From NCBI RefSeq assembly GCF_000189755.2, contig NZ_KI912183.1:1862257-1926256 (forward strand): 64,000 nucleotides of DNA, given 5' to 3'. The notes under the pieces are model-generated. The model saw only the letters and a list, made by a program, of their open reading frames with translations. It was not told the origin of the DNA and made no database searches. This document shows positions 56,364 through 64,000 of the stretch, piece by piece. Position numbers and translations under genes: made by a program. This DNA comes from Desulfotomaculum nigrificans DSM 574 (lineage in GTDB: Bacteria > Bacillota > Desulfotomaculia > Desulfotomaculales > Desulfotomaculaceae). Positions within the stretch are counted from its first letter, which is position 1. Every line of letters starts with the position of its first letter.

Positions 56364-57941
56364 ATGCGCAGTAAATTATATCAAATAGGATTTTTACTTT
56401 TATTTTTAGCCTTTTTTTCGGCAGTTGTAAAATACCACTGGGCTAGTGAGACTGTTATCAACCAAAAGGTGAATTTACCGGAACAACCGGAGGTTATCTA
56501 TGGTTTAGCAGAACCAATTAAGACTTTAGATCCGGCGGAGGCCAGTAATTCAGCCGAGGCCAAGGTGCTGGTCAACATATTTGAAGGATTAGTCCGTTAC
56601 AAAGCTAATTCCACCGAAATTGAACCTGCCTTGGCCACAGATTGGGAGATTTCCCCGGACGGTCGCAGTTGGGTGTTTCACCTGCGTCGGGGAGTAGTTT
56701 TCCATGATGGCACAAAATTTAACGCCCAAGCAGTAAAGTTCTCGGTGGAAAGGCAGCTTCACCCCCTAAAAAAAGACACCATGACCTATGGCAGCTTTAC
56801 TTTCGGGATGGTTAAATCAGTAGAAATCCTTGATGATTATACAGTAAAGTTTAACCTTAATGCACCCTACAGCCCCTTTTTAAGAAATCTGGCTATGCCC
56901 TGGGCTGCCCCCATCGTTAGCCCCGGCGCGGTAACTAAATATGGTGAGGAATTTTACCGCCACCCGGTTGGCACCGGCCCCTTTTATTTAGCCGACTGGC
57001 GTAATGATACGCCTGTTTTGCTGGCCAATGATCACTACTGGGGCGGCACCCCCCGTATTAAATCTGTTGGATTTGCCAACCTTGCTCCAGAAGATTGCGC
57101 CGCCGCCATAAAGTCCGGCAAAATAACACTGGCCGACATCAACAGCCAGGAAAATCTAACGGCCAAAAATATCACCGTAATAAGTCAGCCTGGGATCTCC
57201 CTTAATTACCTGGGCCTGTTTAATAACCGGCCGCCCTTTAATAATGACAAGGTCAGACGAGCCGTCTGTATGGCCGTGGATCGCCAGGCCATTGCTGAAA
57301 AATTATTCGCCAACCGTCGCCTGGCCGCCAACAGTGTCCTGCCGCCTAAGGTATTAGGCTACAGCGAAAATCTTAAACCCTATAGCGGGGGACCCCAGAA
57401 GGCCAGGGCATTACTCAGTAATTATGGATATCCTGATGGAGTGGATATTACCCTCATCACCTATGACTGTCAACGCCCCTACAACCCCCTGGGGGGCAAG
57501 GAACTGGCACAAATTATCAAAGATCAGCTGGCCCAAGCAGGCATCAGGGTCAAGATTAAAGCCTATGCCTGGCATGAGTTTAAAACAGCCCTGCGTAATC
57601 AATCCGGAGATGCCTTTTTATTTGGTTGGGTGGGGGACAACCTGGACCCTGACAACTTCCTCTATACCTTATTATCCTCCAGCCAAATTAAGCAGACCAA
57701 CTTGACCCACTATAAAAACAGTGAAGTGGATCGCTTAATCAGTGCTGCCCAAAAAGAGTTGAATGAAAAAACCCGGGAAAGGTTGTATTTTCACGCTCAA
57801 CAAATTATTCTCCAAGATACCCCGGCCATATTCCTAAATTTTGGTCAAAACAGCGTAGCCATATCCAACAATTTAAAGGGAGTGGGGCTAAATCCCTACG
57901 GTCTTCCCTTATTAGCCACTGCTTATATTTTAAATAAATAA
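56364..57941 (+). CDS. ABC transporter solute-binding protein (peptide/nickel family 5)
   Basis: This 525-residue lipid-free exported or anchored protein has an N-terminal hydrophobic segment and the SBP_bac_5 layout (VIYGLAEPIKTLDPAEASNS, GVVFHDGTKFNAQAVKFSVE, GTGPFYLADWRN). It would bind oligopeptides, nickel chelates or similar. No permease or ATPase gene is adjacent, so it is an orphan. The ATG at 56364 follows CCGGAGG; longer frames have no site. Confidence 0.88.
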   Translation: MRSKLYQIGFLLLFLAFFSAVVKYHWASETVINQKVNLPEQPEVIYGLAEPIKTLDPAEASNSAEAKVLVNIFEGLVRYKANSTEIEPALATDWEISPDGRSWVFHLRRGVVFHDGTKFNAQAVKFSVERQLHPLKKDTMTYGSFTFGMVKSVEILDDYTVKFNLNAPYSPFLRNLAMPWAAPIVSPGAVTKYGEEFYRHPVGTGPFYLADWRNDTPVLLANDHYWGGTPRIKSVGFANLAPEDCAAAIKSGKITLADINSQENLTAKNITVISQPGISLNYLGLFNNRPPFNNDKVRRAVCMAVDRQAIAEKLFANRRLAANSVLPPKVLGYSENLKPYSGGPQKARALLSNYGYPDGVDITLITYDCQRPYNPLGGKELAQIIKDQLAQAGIRVKIKAYAWHEFKTALRNQSGDAFLFGWVGDNLDPDNFLYTLLSSSQIKQTNLTHYKNSEVDRLISAAQKELNEKTRERLYFHAQQIILQDTPAIFLNFGQNSVAISNNLKGVGLNPYGLPLLATAYILNK

Positions 57942-58036
57942 GACAAATTTTTTATAATTTTGACGTATATGTTTCTTTTTTTGGAAAAAAATATGTTTAG
58001 CCAAATCTAAAAATACTTCAGTAGGAGGTATACTAA

Positions 58037-58768
58037 ATGTATCAAAATATGCAACAACTGCAACAACGTATTAATCACCTGCGTAATGACCTGAGCCAGG
58101 TAGAGCAGATTTGTCAACAACTGTCCCAGGCCGAGCAAAGCAATCATCAACAACTGCAAAGATTATCCCAAAACGAAAGCAATGCTACCCAGCAATTACA
58201 GCGCATTGCCCAAACCTGCCAGCACATGAGCCGGGATCTGGAGCAAATCTCCAGTGTTTCTCAGCAAATGATGTCCCAGACTCAGGGCTATCAAACCAAT
58301 CAGTTCTCCAGCGGTCAACAATACACCGGTCAACAATACACCGGTCAACCGTATACCGGCCAACAGTTTGGTCAACAAAACACCCAGTTTAGCACCGGCC
58401 TAAATCAGGCTGTTTCCGCCGCCACCGGTGGCCAAAACTACCAACAATTTGGCGGCAACATGAGCCAGATTATAGCCAAAGCCACCAACCAACAGGGCCA
58501 ACAATATGGTCAGAACCAGTATAGTCAATATCAAAACTTTGGTCAAAACCAACCCTACAATCAATTTGGCCAATATAGTGAATATAACCAGTTCGGCCAA
58601 AACCAGCAGTATGGCCAGAATCAGTTCAGTCAGCAACCCTTTGGCCAGAATTTAAATCTGAGCTACGGATTAAGCTCAGCCCAGGCCAGCTACCTGAGCC
58701 AACAAAACCAACAGCAAAACCAAGCTTATCAAACCGGATTTCAAGCATCACAATATAACGTACAGTAA
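58037..58768 (+). CDS. Gln-rich prion-like protein with N-terminal coiled coil
   Basis: This 243-residue protein has a coiled-coil start (MQQLQQRINHLRNDLSQVEQ, about 4-90) and then a Gln/Asn/Tyr/Gly/Phe region with QQYTG repeats and many FGQNQ units. There is no signal peptide. Its composition resembles phase-separating or spore-coat proteins such as CotF-associated Gln-rich proteins, but the role is unknown. The ATG follows TAGGAGG. Confidence 0.78.
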   Translation: MYQNMQQLQQRINHLRNDLSQVEQICQQLSQAEQSNHQQLQRLSQNESNATQQLQRIAQTCQHMSRDLEQISSVSQQMMSQTQGYQTNQFSSGQQYTGQQYTGQPYTGQQFGQQNTQFSTGLNQAVSAATGGQNYQQFGGNMSQIIAKATNQQGQQYGQNQYSQYQNFGQNQPYNQFGQYSEYNQFGQNQQYGQNQFSQQPFGQNLNLSYGLSSAQASYLSQQNQQQNQAYQTGFQASQYNVQ

Positions 58769-58774
58769 TCTCTA

Positions 58775-58804
58775 AGAAGGGTCCAACATAGGCCCTTCTT
58801 TTTA
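58775..58804 (+). terminator. Intrinsic terminator
   Basis: AGAAGGG pairs with CCCTTCT, then TTTTA. Confidence 0.85.
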
Positions 58805-58936
58805 TACTTTGCCAACCTTTGAGTTCATTTTACAAACAAAGGAAACATTAGACATTTTATTCCCCTTAACAAAATTTAACAATAAGAATTATAATAAAAA
58901 CACATATTAGGAAAGTATTTACAGGGGGTGTGACTT

Positions 58937-59176
58937 TTGGCAAAAGTATTAAAGGAAGGGGCTGCATATAACCAACGAGACGTAATAGACGTTCTGGTTG
59001 AATTCTCTTGCTTTAAAGACCGGGTGGAAAAGAAATTTAAAGAAGTAGCCAGGGAATTGGAAGGTAAGCCAAACGAACATGATCTATGGGTTGGTTTATA
59101 CCTTATCTCCAGTGACTATGCGGATGAGCAGTATGCCCGCCGAAAAACAGTTGACCCAATCCAGAAAATCTCTTAA
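58937..59176 (+). CDS. Hypothetical 79-residue protein
   Basis: The TTG at 58937 follows CAGGGGGTG. The product is charged and helical (VIDVLVEFSCFKDRVEKKF, LYLISSDYADEQYA). A terminator follows. No family is recognised. Confidence 0.65.
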   Translation: MAKVLKEGAAYNQRDVIDVLVEFSCFKDRVEKKFKEVARELEGKPNEHDLWVGLYLISSDYADEQYARRKTVDPIQKIS

Positions 59177-59184
59177 ATAGACAC

Positions 59185-59213
59185 CCTACGTAAAGGCGTA
59201 GGGTTTTTCTATG
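59185..59213 (+). terminator. Intrinsic terminator
   Basis: CCCTACG pairs with CGTAGGG, then TTTTT. Confidence 0.85.
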
Positions 59214-59414
59214 TAATGCAAAATTATATATATTTGTAATGCCACCTTCACCAAAAGTAACTACGCAATTAAAACAAAAAATACAAGCAAACAAATCAGC
59301 CTAAACATAATAAATTTATAGAAACATTTACCAAAAATACGACAAACATTCCGTTTGACAATTTTTGTTAAGAGAGGTATAATCAACAAAAATGAATGTA
59401 GGAGGTAAAATAAG

Positions 59415-59708
59415 TTGCCTTTTGAAGTATATTACCCACGTTCCGAAAACTTTGTATCAGTTTCCAAAAATCACATAACTTTAAATCGTAATTTAGCGGC
59501 AAAGTTAAACACAGACCATGTCGAGCTCGCCTATGATAGAGATGCTAAAGTAATCCGCATAACTGCAGCCGCACCTGATAGTGGATTAATTCTAAATAAA
59601 ACCAGAATTGGTGCTAAAGGTTTTCTACAGTATTTCGGCATTGAATCTAAAGGAAAGTTTCCGGCTACTTACAACGCCGAGGAAAACAGCATCTATATCC
59701 AGCTATAA
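59415..59708 (+). CDS. Hypothetical 97-residue protein
   Basis: The TTG at 59415 follows GTAGGAGG. The beta-rich product (VSVSKNHITLNRNLAAKLNT, then VELAYDRDAKVIRITAA) has the look of a conserved clostridial protein with an AbrB-like start, but I cannot assign it. A terminator follows. Confidence 0.65.
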   Translation: MPFEVYYPRSENFVSVSKNHITLNRNLAAKLNTDHVELAYDRDAKVIRITAAAPDSGLILNKTRIGAKGFLQYFGIESKGKFPATYNAEENSIYIQL

Positions 59709-59738
59709 AATAATCTCAACCAACAGGTTGGGATTATT
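59708..59738 (+). terminator. Intrinsic terminator
   Basis: AATAATCTCAACC pairs with GGTTGGGATTATT. Confidence 0.8.
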
Positions 59739-59770
59739 TGTGTCTAACCCGAAACAAGGAGGTAACTCAA

Positions 59771-60283
59771 TTGATCCTTCCCTATCTTGAACATAAACCT
59801 TTAATTAAACCATCAGTTTATATTGCCCCCGGCGCCGTGGTGGTGGGTCGAGTGGAACTTCAGGAGCAAGTAAGTATATGGTACAATGCAGTAGTTCGCG
59901 GTGATGATGACGGGGTGGTCATTGGCCGGGCTACCAATATTCAAGATGGTTGTTTACTCCACCAAAACGAAGGCATCCCGTTAATTATCGGCGAAGAAGT
60001 AACGGTGGGCCACGGCGCTATTCTGCATGGTTGCACCATTGGTGACGGTTGTTTAATCGGTATGGGAGCCATTGTGTTGACCGGGGCAAAGATCGGCCCG
60101 GAAACACTGATTGGTGCCGGCACATTAATCAAGGAAAACCAGCAAATCCCATCCGGAGTGCTGGTGGTAGGAACCCCCGGCCGCATTGTCAGGGAACTCT
60201 CCGCCGAGGAAAGGCAAAACCTACGTCAATCGGCCCGGCACTACGTACAAATGGCCGAGCAGCATAGAGGGAGCCAAAGTTAA
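59771..60283 (+). CDS. Gamma-class carbonic anhydrase-like hexapeptide protein
   Basis: This 170-residue left-handed beta-helix protein has the three His ligands of gamma carbonic anhydrases in LLHQNEG and VGHGAILHG, so it may hydrate CO2. The Glu proton shuttle of the archaeal enzyme is not obvious, which is usual in this YrdA/PaaY subgroup. The TTG at 59771 follows AAGGAGG. Confidence 0.88.
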   Translation: MILPYLEHKPLIKPSVYIAPGAVVVGRVELQEQVSIWYNAVVRGDDDGVVIGRATNIQDGCLLHQNEGIPLIIGEEVTVGHGAILHGCTIGDGCLIGMGAIVLTGAKIGPETLIGAGTLIKENQQIPSGVLVVGTPGRIVRELSAEERQNLRQSARHYVQMAEQHRGSQS

Positions 60284-60307
60284 ACCGGGCCAGTGGCCCG
60301 GTTTTAC
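60282..60307. terminator. Bidirectional terminator
   Basis: AAACCGGGCC pairs with GGCCCGGTTTT between convergent genes. Confidence 0.8.
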
Positions 60308-60591
60308 TCCTTATCACAAACAATGCCCCGCTCAAAATCATCCTTACTTAGGTAAATAACATCCGTCAGGGCATATTTGCTAAAGGTCTGATCCAATTCC
60401 TTTTCATAGCGATGACCATAAACAATACCTCTGGAAACTGCCCTATCCTCAAAACAAATGGTGTACAGATCACCTTCTTTTAAAACCCGGCATGGTATGT
60501 CATGGTTTTTAGCAAATTGTACTGCAATGGGCAAAGCAAGCTCAAAATCCTCGGATTCCATTATAAAGGCAGGGTAAAGATTAGATCGCAA
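60304..60591 (-). CDS. Hypothetical 95-residue protein
   Basis: The TTG at 60591 follows AAAGGAAAGGAG by 8-9 nt and is preferred to the ATG at 60624. The soluble product (ESEDFELALPIAVQFAKNHD, then LYTICFEDRAVSRGIVYG) has no signal peptide. No family is recognised. Confidence 0.65.
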   Translation of the reverse strand: MRSNLYPAFIMESEDFELALPIAVQFAKNHDIPCRVLKEGDLYTICFEDRAVSRGIVYGHRYEKELDQTFSKYALTDVIYLSKDDFERGIVCDKE

Positions 60592-60695
60592 TTTTAAAGG
60601 CTCCTTTCCTTTCTGGCTTACCATAAGATATTCAACGGACTTTCATTTTGCCCTTTATGAAATTGATGCCATAAATGTCAATACAAAACCGGCTT

Positions 60696-60728
60696 AAAAA
60701 GAAAACCCCGGAATAAACCCAGGGTTAT
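60696..60728 (-). terminator. Intrinsic terminator
   Basis: AACCCTGG pairs with CCGGGGTT, then TTCTTTTT on the minus strand. Confidence 0.8.
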
Positions 60729-61675
60729 CAATCACAAAGATCCTCTTCATCAATATCTCTGGTGTTAAATATTTCCACCGTAGCTTTACGGCTTAACAGG
60801 GTATCTAAGCCATGGCTATCCACCCGCCACCCCTTTTCGCCGCCATTAACCATTTGTATTGCCACCTTTTTTTCCACCACATTTGAACTTTCCCGGTACA
60901 TCACCGTGAGGTAAACCCAATAAGTGTGGGGGCGGCCTCCTTCGGGGCGAATACGCTGCACTTTAATGCGGGAGATTTCCGATACCAGGGATTTTAATAA
61001 ATTTTGTTCTGATTCAGCAGGCTTGTGCAGAGTTTTAATGGCCAAGCCGGCATCCTGCTGGTCTAAAGCAGTAAAAAATACCTCTATGACCTCTTCGGGT
61101 GTCATGCTGGCAAGCATTTGTTTAAACCGCCCGGCTGCTTTCCAGATCATCATTTGATGGGCCAGGTTTTCCTTGCCTGACTGGTGCACCTTGCTGTCCC
61201 GAAAATGAATACAAAAATGGCCATCAAAATTATTGCCCCGAATGGCCCCGGCCCCGTGGGGCATACCGGCCATGGAAGCAGCAATCCGGCGATTACCCAC
61301 CTCCACTACAATAGCTTTACGCTGCCAGCTCCATTGCCCGTTATAAATCACCTTCATAATGGCTGTATCACGGGCCGTTAAGGGCTGCACGTCAGCATGG
61401 TATTCACCGGCCCGGCGCTGGACCCGAAAACTTAAACCGGTATCCACATCCACCACCGTGGCATTGGTGTAAAGGCCAAAAATTTTATCTACTTCTTCCC
61501 ATCTTAAAAACTCACCCCGCTGAATCTCCGGCGCTTCACTGTTAGGCTCTATTTCAAAGGGCTTAGAGCGAAAATTCTCCCATAAGAGATTAATAACGGT
61601 TAAAAGACAAGCTAAAGCTATAAAAAGTTTAACAATTTGCTTAGGCTTTAAAATTAAAATCAAAGAATTTCTCAC
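60728..61675 (-). CDS. Membrane-anchored conserved clostridial protein
   Basis: This 315-residue protein has an N-terminal anchor (IVKLFIALACLLTVINLLW) and an external domain with MPHGAGAIRGNNFDGHFCIH, then SKVHQSG and HQMMIWKAAG. The fixed His and Cys residues look catalytic or metal-binding, somewhat like L,D-transpeptidase folds, but I cannot assign it. The GTG at 61675 follows GGGGGACGGG. It lies 64 bp downstream of fni. Confidence 0.7.
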   Translation of the reverse strand: MRNSLILILKPKQIVKLFIALACLLTVINLLWENFRSKPFEIEPNSEAPEIQRGEFLRWEEVDKIFGLYTNATVVDVDTGLSFRVQRRAGEYHADVQPLTARDTAIMKVIYNGQWSWQRKAIVVEVGNRRIAASMAGMPHGAGAIRGNNFDGHFCIHFRDSKVHQSGKENLAHQMMIWKAAGRFKQMLASMTPEEVIEVFFTALDQQDAGLAIKTLHKPAESEQNLLKSLVSEISRIKVQRIRPEGGRPHTYWVYLTVMYRESSNVVEKKVAIQMVNGGEKGWRVDSHGLDTLLSRKATVEIFNTRDIDEEDLCD

Positions 61676-61739
61676 TGGCCCGTCCCCCAAGAAATATCTA
61701 TCAAATAATATGGTGGACCAGCGTATTTATGCAGATTTT

Positions 61740-62798
61740 TTAGTTACTAAATTCTCCTTTTCGTCGGGCATAGCTGTCCACTTCTATGCCCCGGCGAGCT
61801 AACCAGTGATAGGTTGTACCGCCTATTACTGCCGGCACTGAAGTTAGATCAGCTATTCTCCTGGCACCTAACATCAGCATGATCCGGCGGATATCGGCAA
61901 TTAAGTTCTGCAGATAGGCGGTAAGTTCCTCAGTAGAACCGTCAATTAAGATCTTTAGCAGCGGCCGGGCCATTCCCACCATGCTGCATCCCAGACAAAG
62001 AGCCTTAACACAATCCAGGGCATGTACAATTCCCCCGGAGGCAATTAAATGACCCGGTGATTCCACCGCCAGCCCCTCTAACAAGCTAATAGCTGTGGGA
62101 ATACCCCAGGCCCATCGGGTTTGTCGCCCAGAACGGTTGTTCTCAATGGCTATAAAGTCTGTGCCCCCGGCCCCGCCCACATCAATATAGGCTGCCCCGG
62201 CGGCCCGGAGTCGACTGATAGTTTCCCGGGACATACCAAAGCCAACTTCTTTTACCACCACCGGTGTGGTCAATTGTTTGGTTAAAAGTTCAATGTTCTG
62301 TAAAATACCCCGGAAGTCCCGGTCACCCTCAGCCATGGCCAATTCCTGGGGTACGTTCAGATGCAGTTGCAGACCATCGGCCTTAATCATTTTAATTGCT
62401 TCCCTGGCTTCATTTAAGGTGCAGTCCGCCCCCAGGTTGGCCAGAATAACCCCATCCGGGTTAGCATCCCGCACCACGCTAAAGCTGGACCGGACGGCAT
62501 GGTCCTCTAAAGCTGCCCGTTGGGAACCCACTGCCATGGCTACACCGACGGTATAGGCAGCCTTGGCCAGACTAAAGTTAATGCTTTCCAGCTCAGGGTG
62601 ACCACCGGTCATGGCATTAATTAGCAGGGGACCTTGCAAGACCTTACCTAAAAAAGTACAGGAAGTGTCCACATCCGCCAGGTTAAGTTGCGGCAGGGAG
62701 TTATGTACCAGTGTAATATCGTCAAATCCCGTGGACACGGCACTTTCCTTTTGCCGTAAGGATAACTCAATATGCTCCAGTTTACGATTTAAGCGCAA
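61740..62798 (-). CDS. fni: Type 2 isopentenyl-diphosphate isomerase
   Basis: This 352-residue FMN enzyme interconverts IPP and DMAPP for isoprenoids. INAMTGGHPE, VGSQRAALED, HLNVPQELAMAEGDRDF, VVVKEVGFGMS, DVGGAGGTDF and IASGGI are family motifs. The TTG at 62798 after CAGGGGGGA gives the usual length; the longer frame upstream has no site. Confidence 0.94.
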   Translation of the reverse strand: MRLNRKLEHIELSLRQKESAVSTGFDDITLVHNSLPQLNLADVDTSCTFLGKVLQGPLLINAMTGGHPELESINFSLAKAAYTVGVAMAVGSQRAALEDHAVRSSFSVVRDANPDGVILANLGADCTLNEAREAIKMIKADGLQLHLNVPQELAMAEGDRDFRGILQNIELLTKQLTTPVVVKEVGFGMSRETISRLRAAGAAYIDVGGAGGTDFIAIENNRSGRQTRWAWGIPTAISLLEGLAVESPGHLIASGGIVHALDCVKALCLGCSMVGMARPLLKILIDGSTEELTAYLQNLIADIRRIMLMLGARRIADLTSVPAVIGGTTYHWLARRGIEVDSYARRKGEFSN

Positions 62799-62945
62799 AA
62801 TTAGTCCCCCCTGAGTAAAACTGACTAAAAATTGTGGGAACGGATCGTTGGAAATACCGGGCTGCCAAAAAAGTACTAATGTTGTTATTTGTCGATTATT
62901 ATATTCTCCCGCCAACAGTAAATTCCCTTTTAGATCCGGCAGATT

Positions 62946-62985
62946 TAACAAACGGACGGTTCCCTTGAGGAAACCGCCCGTTTTG
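62946..62985 (-). terminator. Intrinsic terminator of typA
   Basis: AAACGGGCGGTTTC pairs with GGAACCGTCCGTTT. Confidence 0.8.
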
Positions 62986-62986
62986 G

Positions 62987-64000
62987 CTAGGACACGTTGG
63001 CCACTTTTTTGGCCTTACTTCTCTCGTGTTTATCCAATATTTTTTTCCTAATTCTCAGGCTCTTGGGGGTCACTTCCAGCAGTTCATCATCATTTAAATA
63101 CTCCAGAGACTCTTCCAAGCTCATAATGCGGGGTTCCTCCAGTTTAACCGTTGCTTCAGCTGTGCTGGCTCGGTGGTTGGTCAATTGCTTTTTCTTACAT
63201 ACGTTAACCTCAATATCCTGTTCCCTGACATGTTCCCCTACCACCATACCTTCATACACCTTGGTGCCCGGTGTAATGAACAGGGTACCCCTGTCCTGCA
63301 CCGAGTTTAACCCGTAAAAGGTGGCTTCCCCTGATTCAAAGGCAATCAGTACACCCTGATAACGGCGTTTAATCTCCCCTTTAAAAGGTTCATAACCAAG
63401 AAAGGTATGGTTCATCACCGCATGGCCCCTGGTTTCGGTCAGCAGTTGGGAGCGGAAACCGATCAAGCCCCGGGCCGGCACTTTAAATTCCAGCCGCAGC
63501 TGACCCGGCCCGTTGGGCCCCATATTAATCATTTCTCCCTTTCTGCTGCCCAGTATCTCCATCACCGGGCCCATTTTGTCCTCGGGAATATCTACCAGCA
63601 ACAGTTCCATGGGCTCCATTAATTGGCCGTTTTCCCTTTTATAGATAACCTCTGGTTTAGATACCTGCAGCTCAAAACCTTCCCGGCGCATGGTCTCAAT
63701 TAAAATAGAAAGGTGCAGCTCGCCGCGGCCGGCCACCTTAAACATATCCGGTGAATCAGTATCCTGAACCCGTAAACTTACGTTCTTTTCCATTTCCTTG
63801 TACAACCTGGCCCTTAATTTGCGGGAAGTTAAATGTTCGCCTTCCTGGCCGGCAAAGGGGCTGTCGTTAACCATAAAGGTCATTTCCAGAGTGGGCTCGT
63901 CCACTGTGATGGCCGGCAGCGCCACTGGATTATCCTTATCGGCAATGGTTTCACCTATCTTAATATCATCCAGGCCTGAAACTACCACGATCTCGCCGCA
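62987..64000 (-). CDS. typA: TypA/BipA ribosome-associated GTPase (C-terminal part)
   Basis: The last 337 residues of this translational GTPase are in the window; the G domain lies beyond the right edge. [54 protein letters not shown] and the BipA-specific C-terminal domain with [20 protein letters not shown] are clear. TypA supports ribosome assembly and stress adaptation. Nothing unusual is seen. Confidence 0.95.
   Translation of the reverse strand, partial: CGEIVVVSGLDDIKIGETIADKDNPVALPAITVDEPTLEMTFMVNDSPFAGQEGEHLTSRKLRARLYKEMEKNVSLRVQDTDSPDMFKVAGRGELHLSILIETMRREGFELQVSKPEVIYKRENGQLMEPMELLLVDIPEDKMGPVMEILGSRKGEMINMGPNGPGQLRLEFKVPARGLIGFRSQLLTETRGHAVMNHTFLGYEPFKGEIKRRYQGVLIAFESGEATFYGLNSVQDRGTLFITPGTKVYEGMVVGEHVREQDIEVNVCKKKQLTNHRASTAEATVKLEEPRIMSLEESLEYLNDDELLEVTPKSLRIRKKILDKHERSKAKKVANVS

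Overview
The window reads as chromosome of a Gram-positive, spore-former-type Firmicute, most likely a clostridial Peptococcaceae (Desulfotomaculum/Desulforamulus-like). This is inferred from SigI/RsgI pairs, tandem c-di-AMP riboswitches, a type 2 IPP isomerase, pyruvoyl arginine decarboxylase, and frequent TTG/GTG starts behind strong Shine-Dalgarno sites. No rRNA gene or CRISPR array was seen.

Region 1 (1-33.5 kb) is an envelope/exoprotein locus. It holds a Zn/Cd-type P-type ATPase (partial), a ZIP metal permease, a PAS histidine kinase, a LysM-G5-M23 peptidase, CcdA, an SLH protein, an HtrA protease, an OmpR-type two-component pair, a SigI-RsgI pair, a second RsgI, a truncated SigI, a FeoB-N/FeoB-C/zinc ribbon/FeoA operon, a GGDEF protein and a CAP protein behind two c-di-AMP riboswitches. 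Among them lie about a dozen small secreted or anchored proteins rich in Gln/Asn/Thr/Tyr/Gly/Met. Almost all end in Trp (-CGW, -WCW, -GW, -CW, -NW, -HW), and so do both RsgI anti-sigma factors. Two promoter classes recur. (a) Twenty-one copies of an 11-bp-phased TGTNA box lie just upstream of -10 elements and look like sites for an OmpR/PhoB-type regulator. (b) Nine SigI-type promoters have a CCCACATAAA-like -35 and a CGGATAA-like -10, eight of them separated by exactly 14 nt. Several box promoters drive only a short leader that ends in a hairpin, which makes them small-RNA candidates.

Region 2 (33.5-48.7 kb) starts with a DUF1659/DUF2922/YvrJ/M15 peptidase operon. A 1.4-kb GC-rich segment without convincing genes follows; it carries about 15 copies of a GGGTC motif. 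Next come a SWIM protein and a NYN-domain gene flanked by hairpins with matching loops. The rest is a prophage early region (RusA, DnaC-like loader, replisome organizer with six internal palindromic repeats, an SMC-like ATPase broken by an amber codon, Sak4-like ATPase, XRE regulators, ImmA-like protease, integrase) next to tRNA-Leu. No capsid, terminase or tail genes were recognised, so it is a defective prophage or satellite.

Region 3 (48.7-64 kb) is housekeeping: three tRNA clusters (with a duplicated Cys-Gly-Phe block), dUTPase, a NapH-like ferredoxin, the polyamine genes pdaD-speE-speB, an endonuclease IV-like protein, an ABC solute-binding protein, a Gln-rich protein, gamma-carbonic anhydrase, type 2 IPP isomerase and TypA/BipA (partial).

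Working model (inference): the two-component system and SigI jointly control a metal- or envelope-stress exoproteome. HtrA, through its PDZ domain, could read the shared C-terminal Trp tails. Several genes in the window are broken by frameshifts or in-frame stops; these could be real decay or assembly errors.
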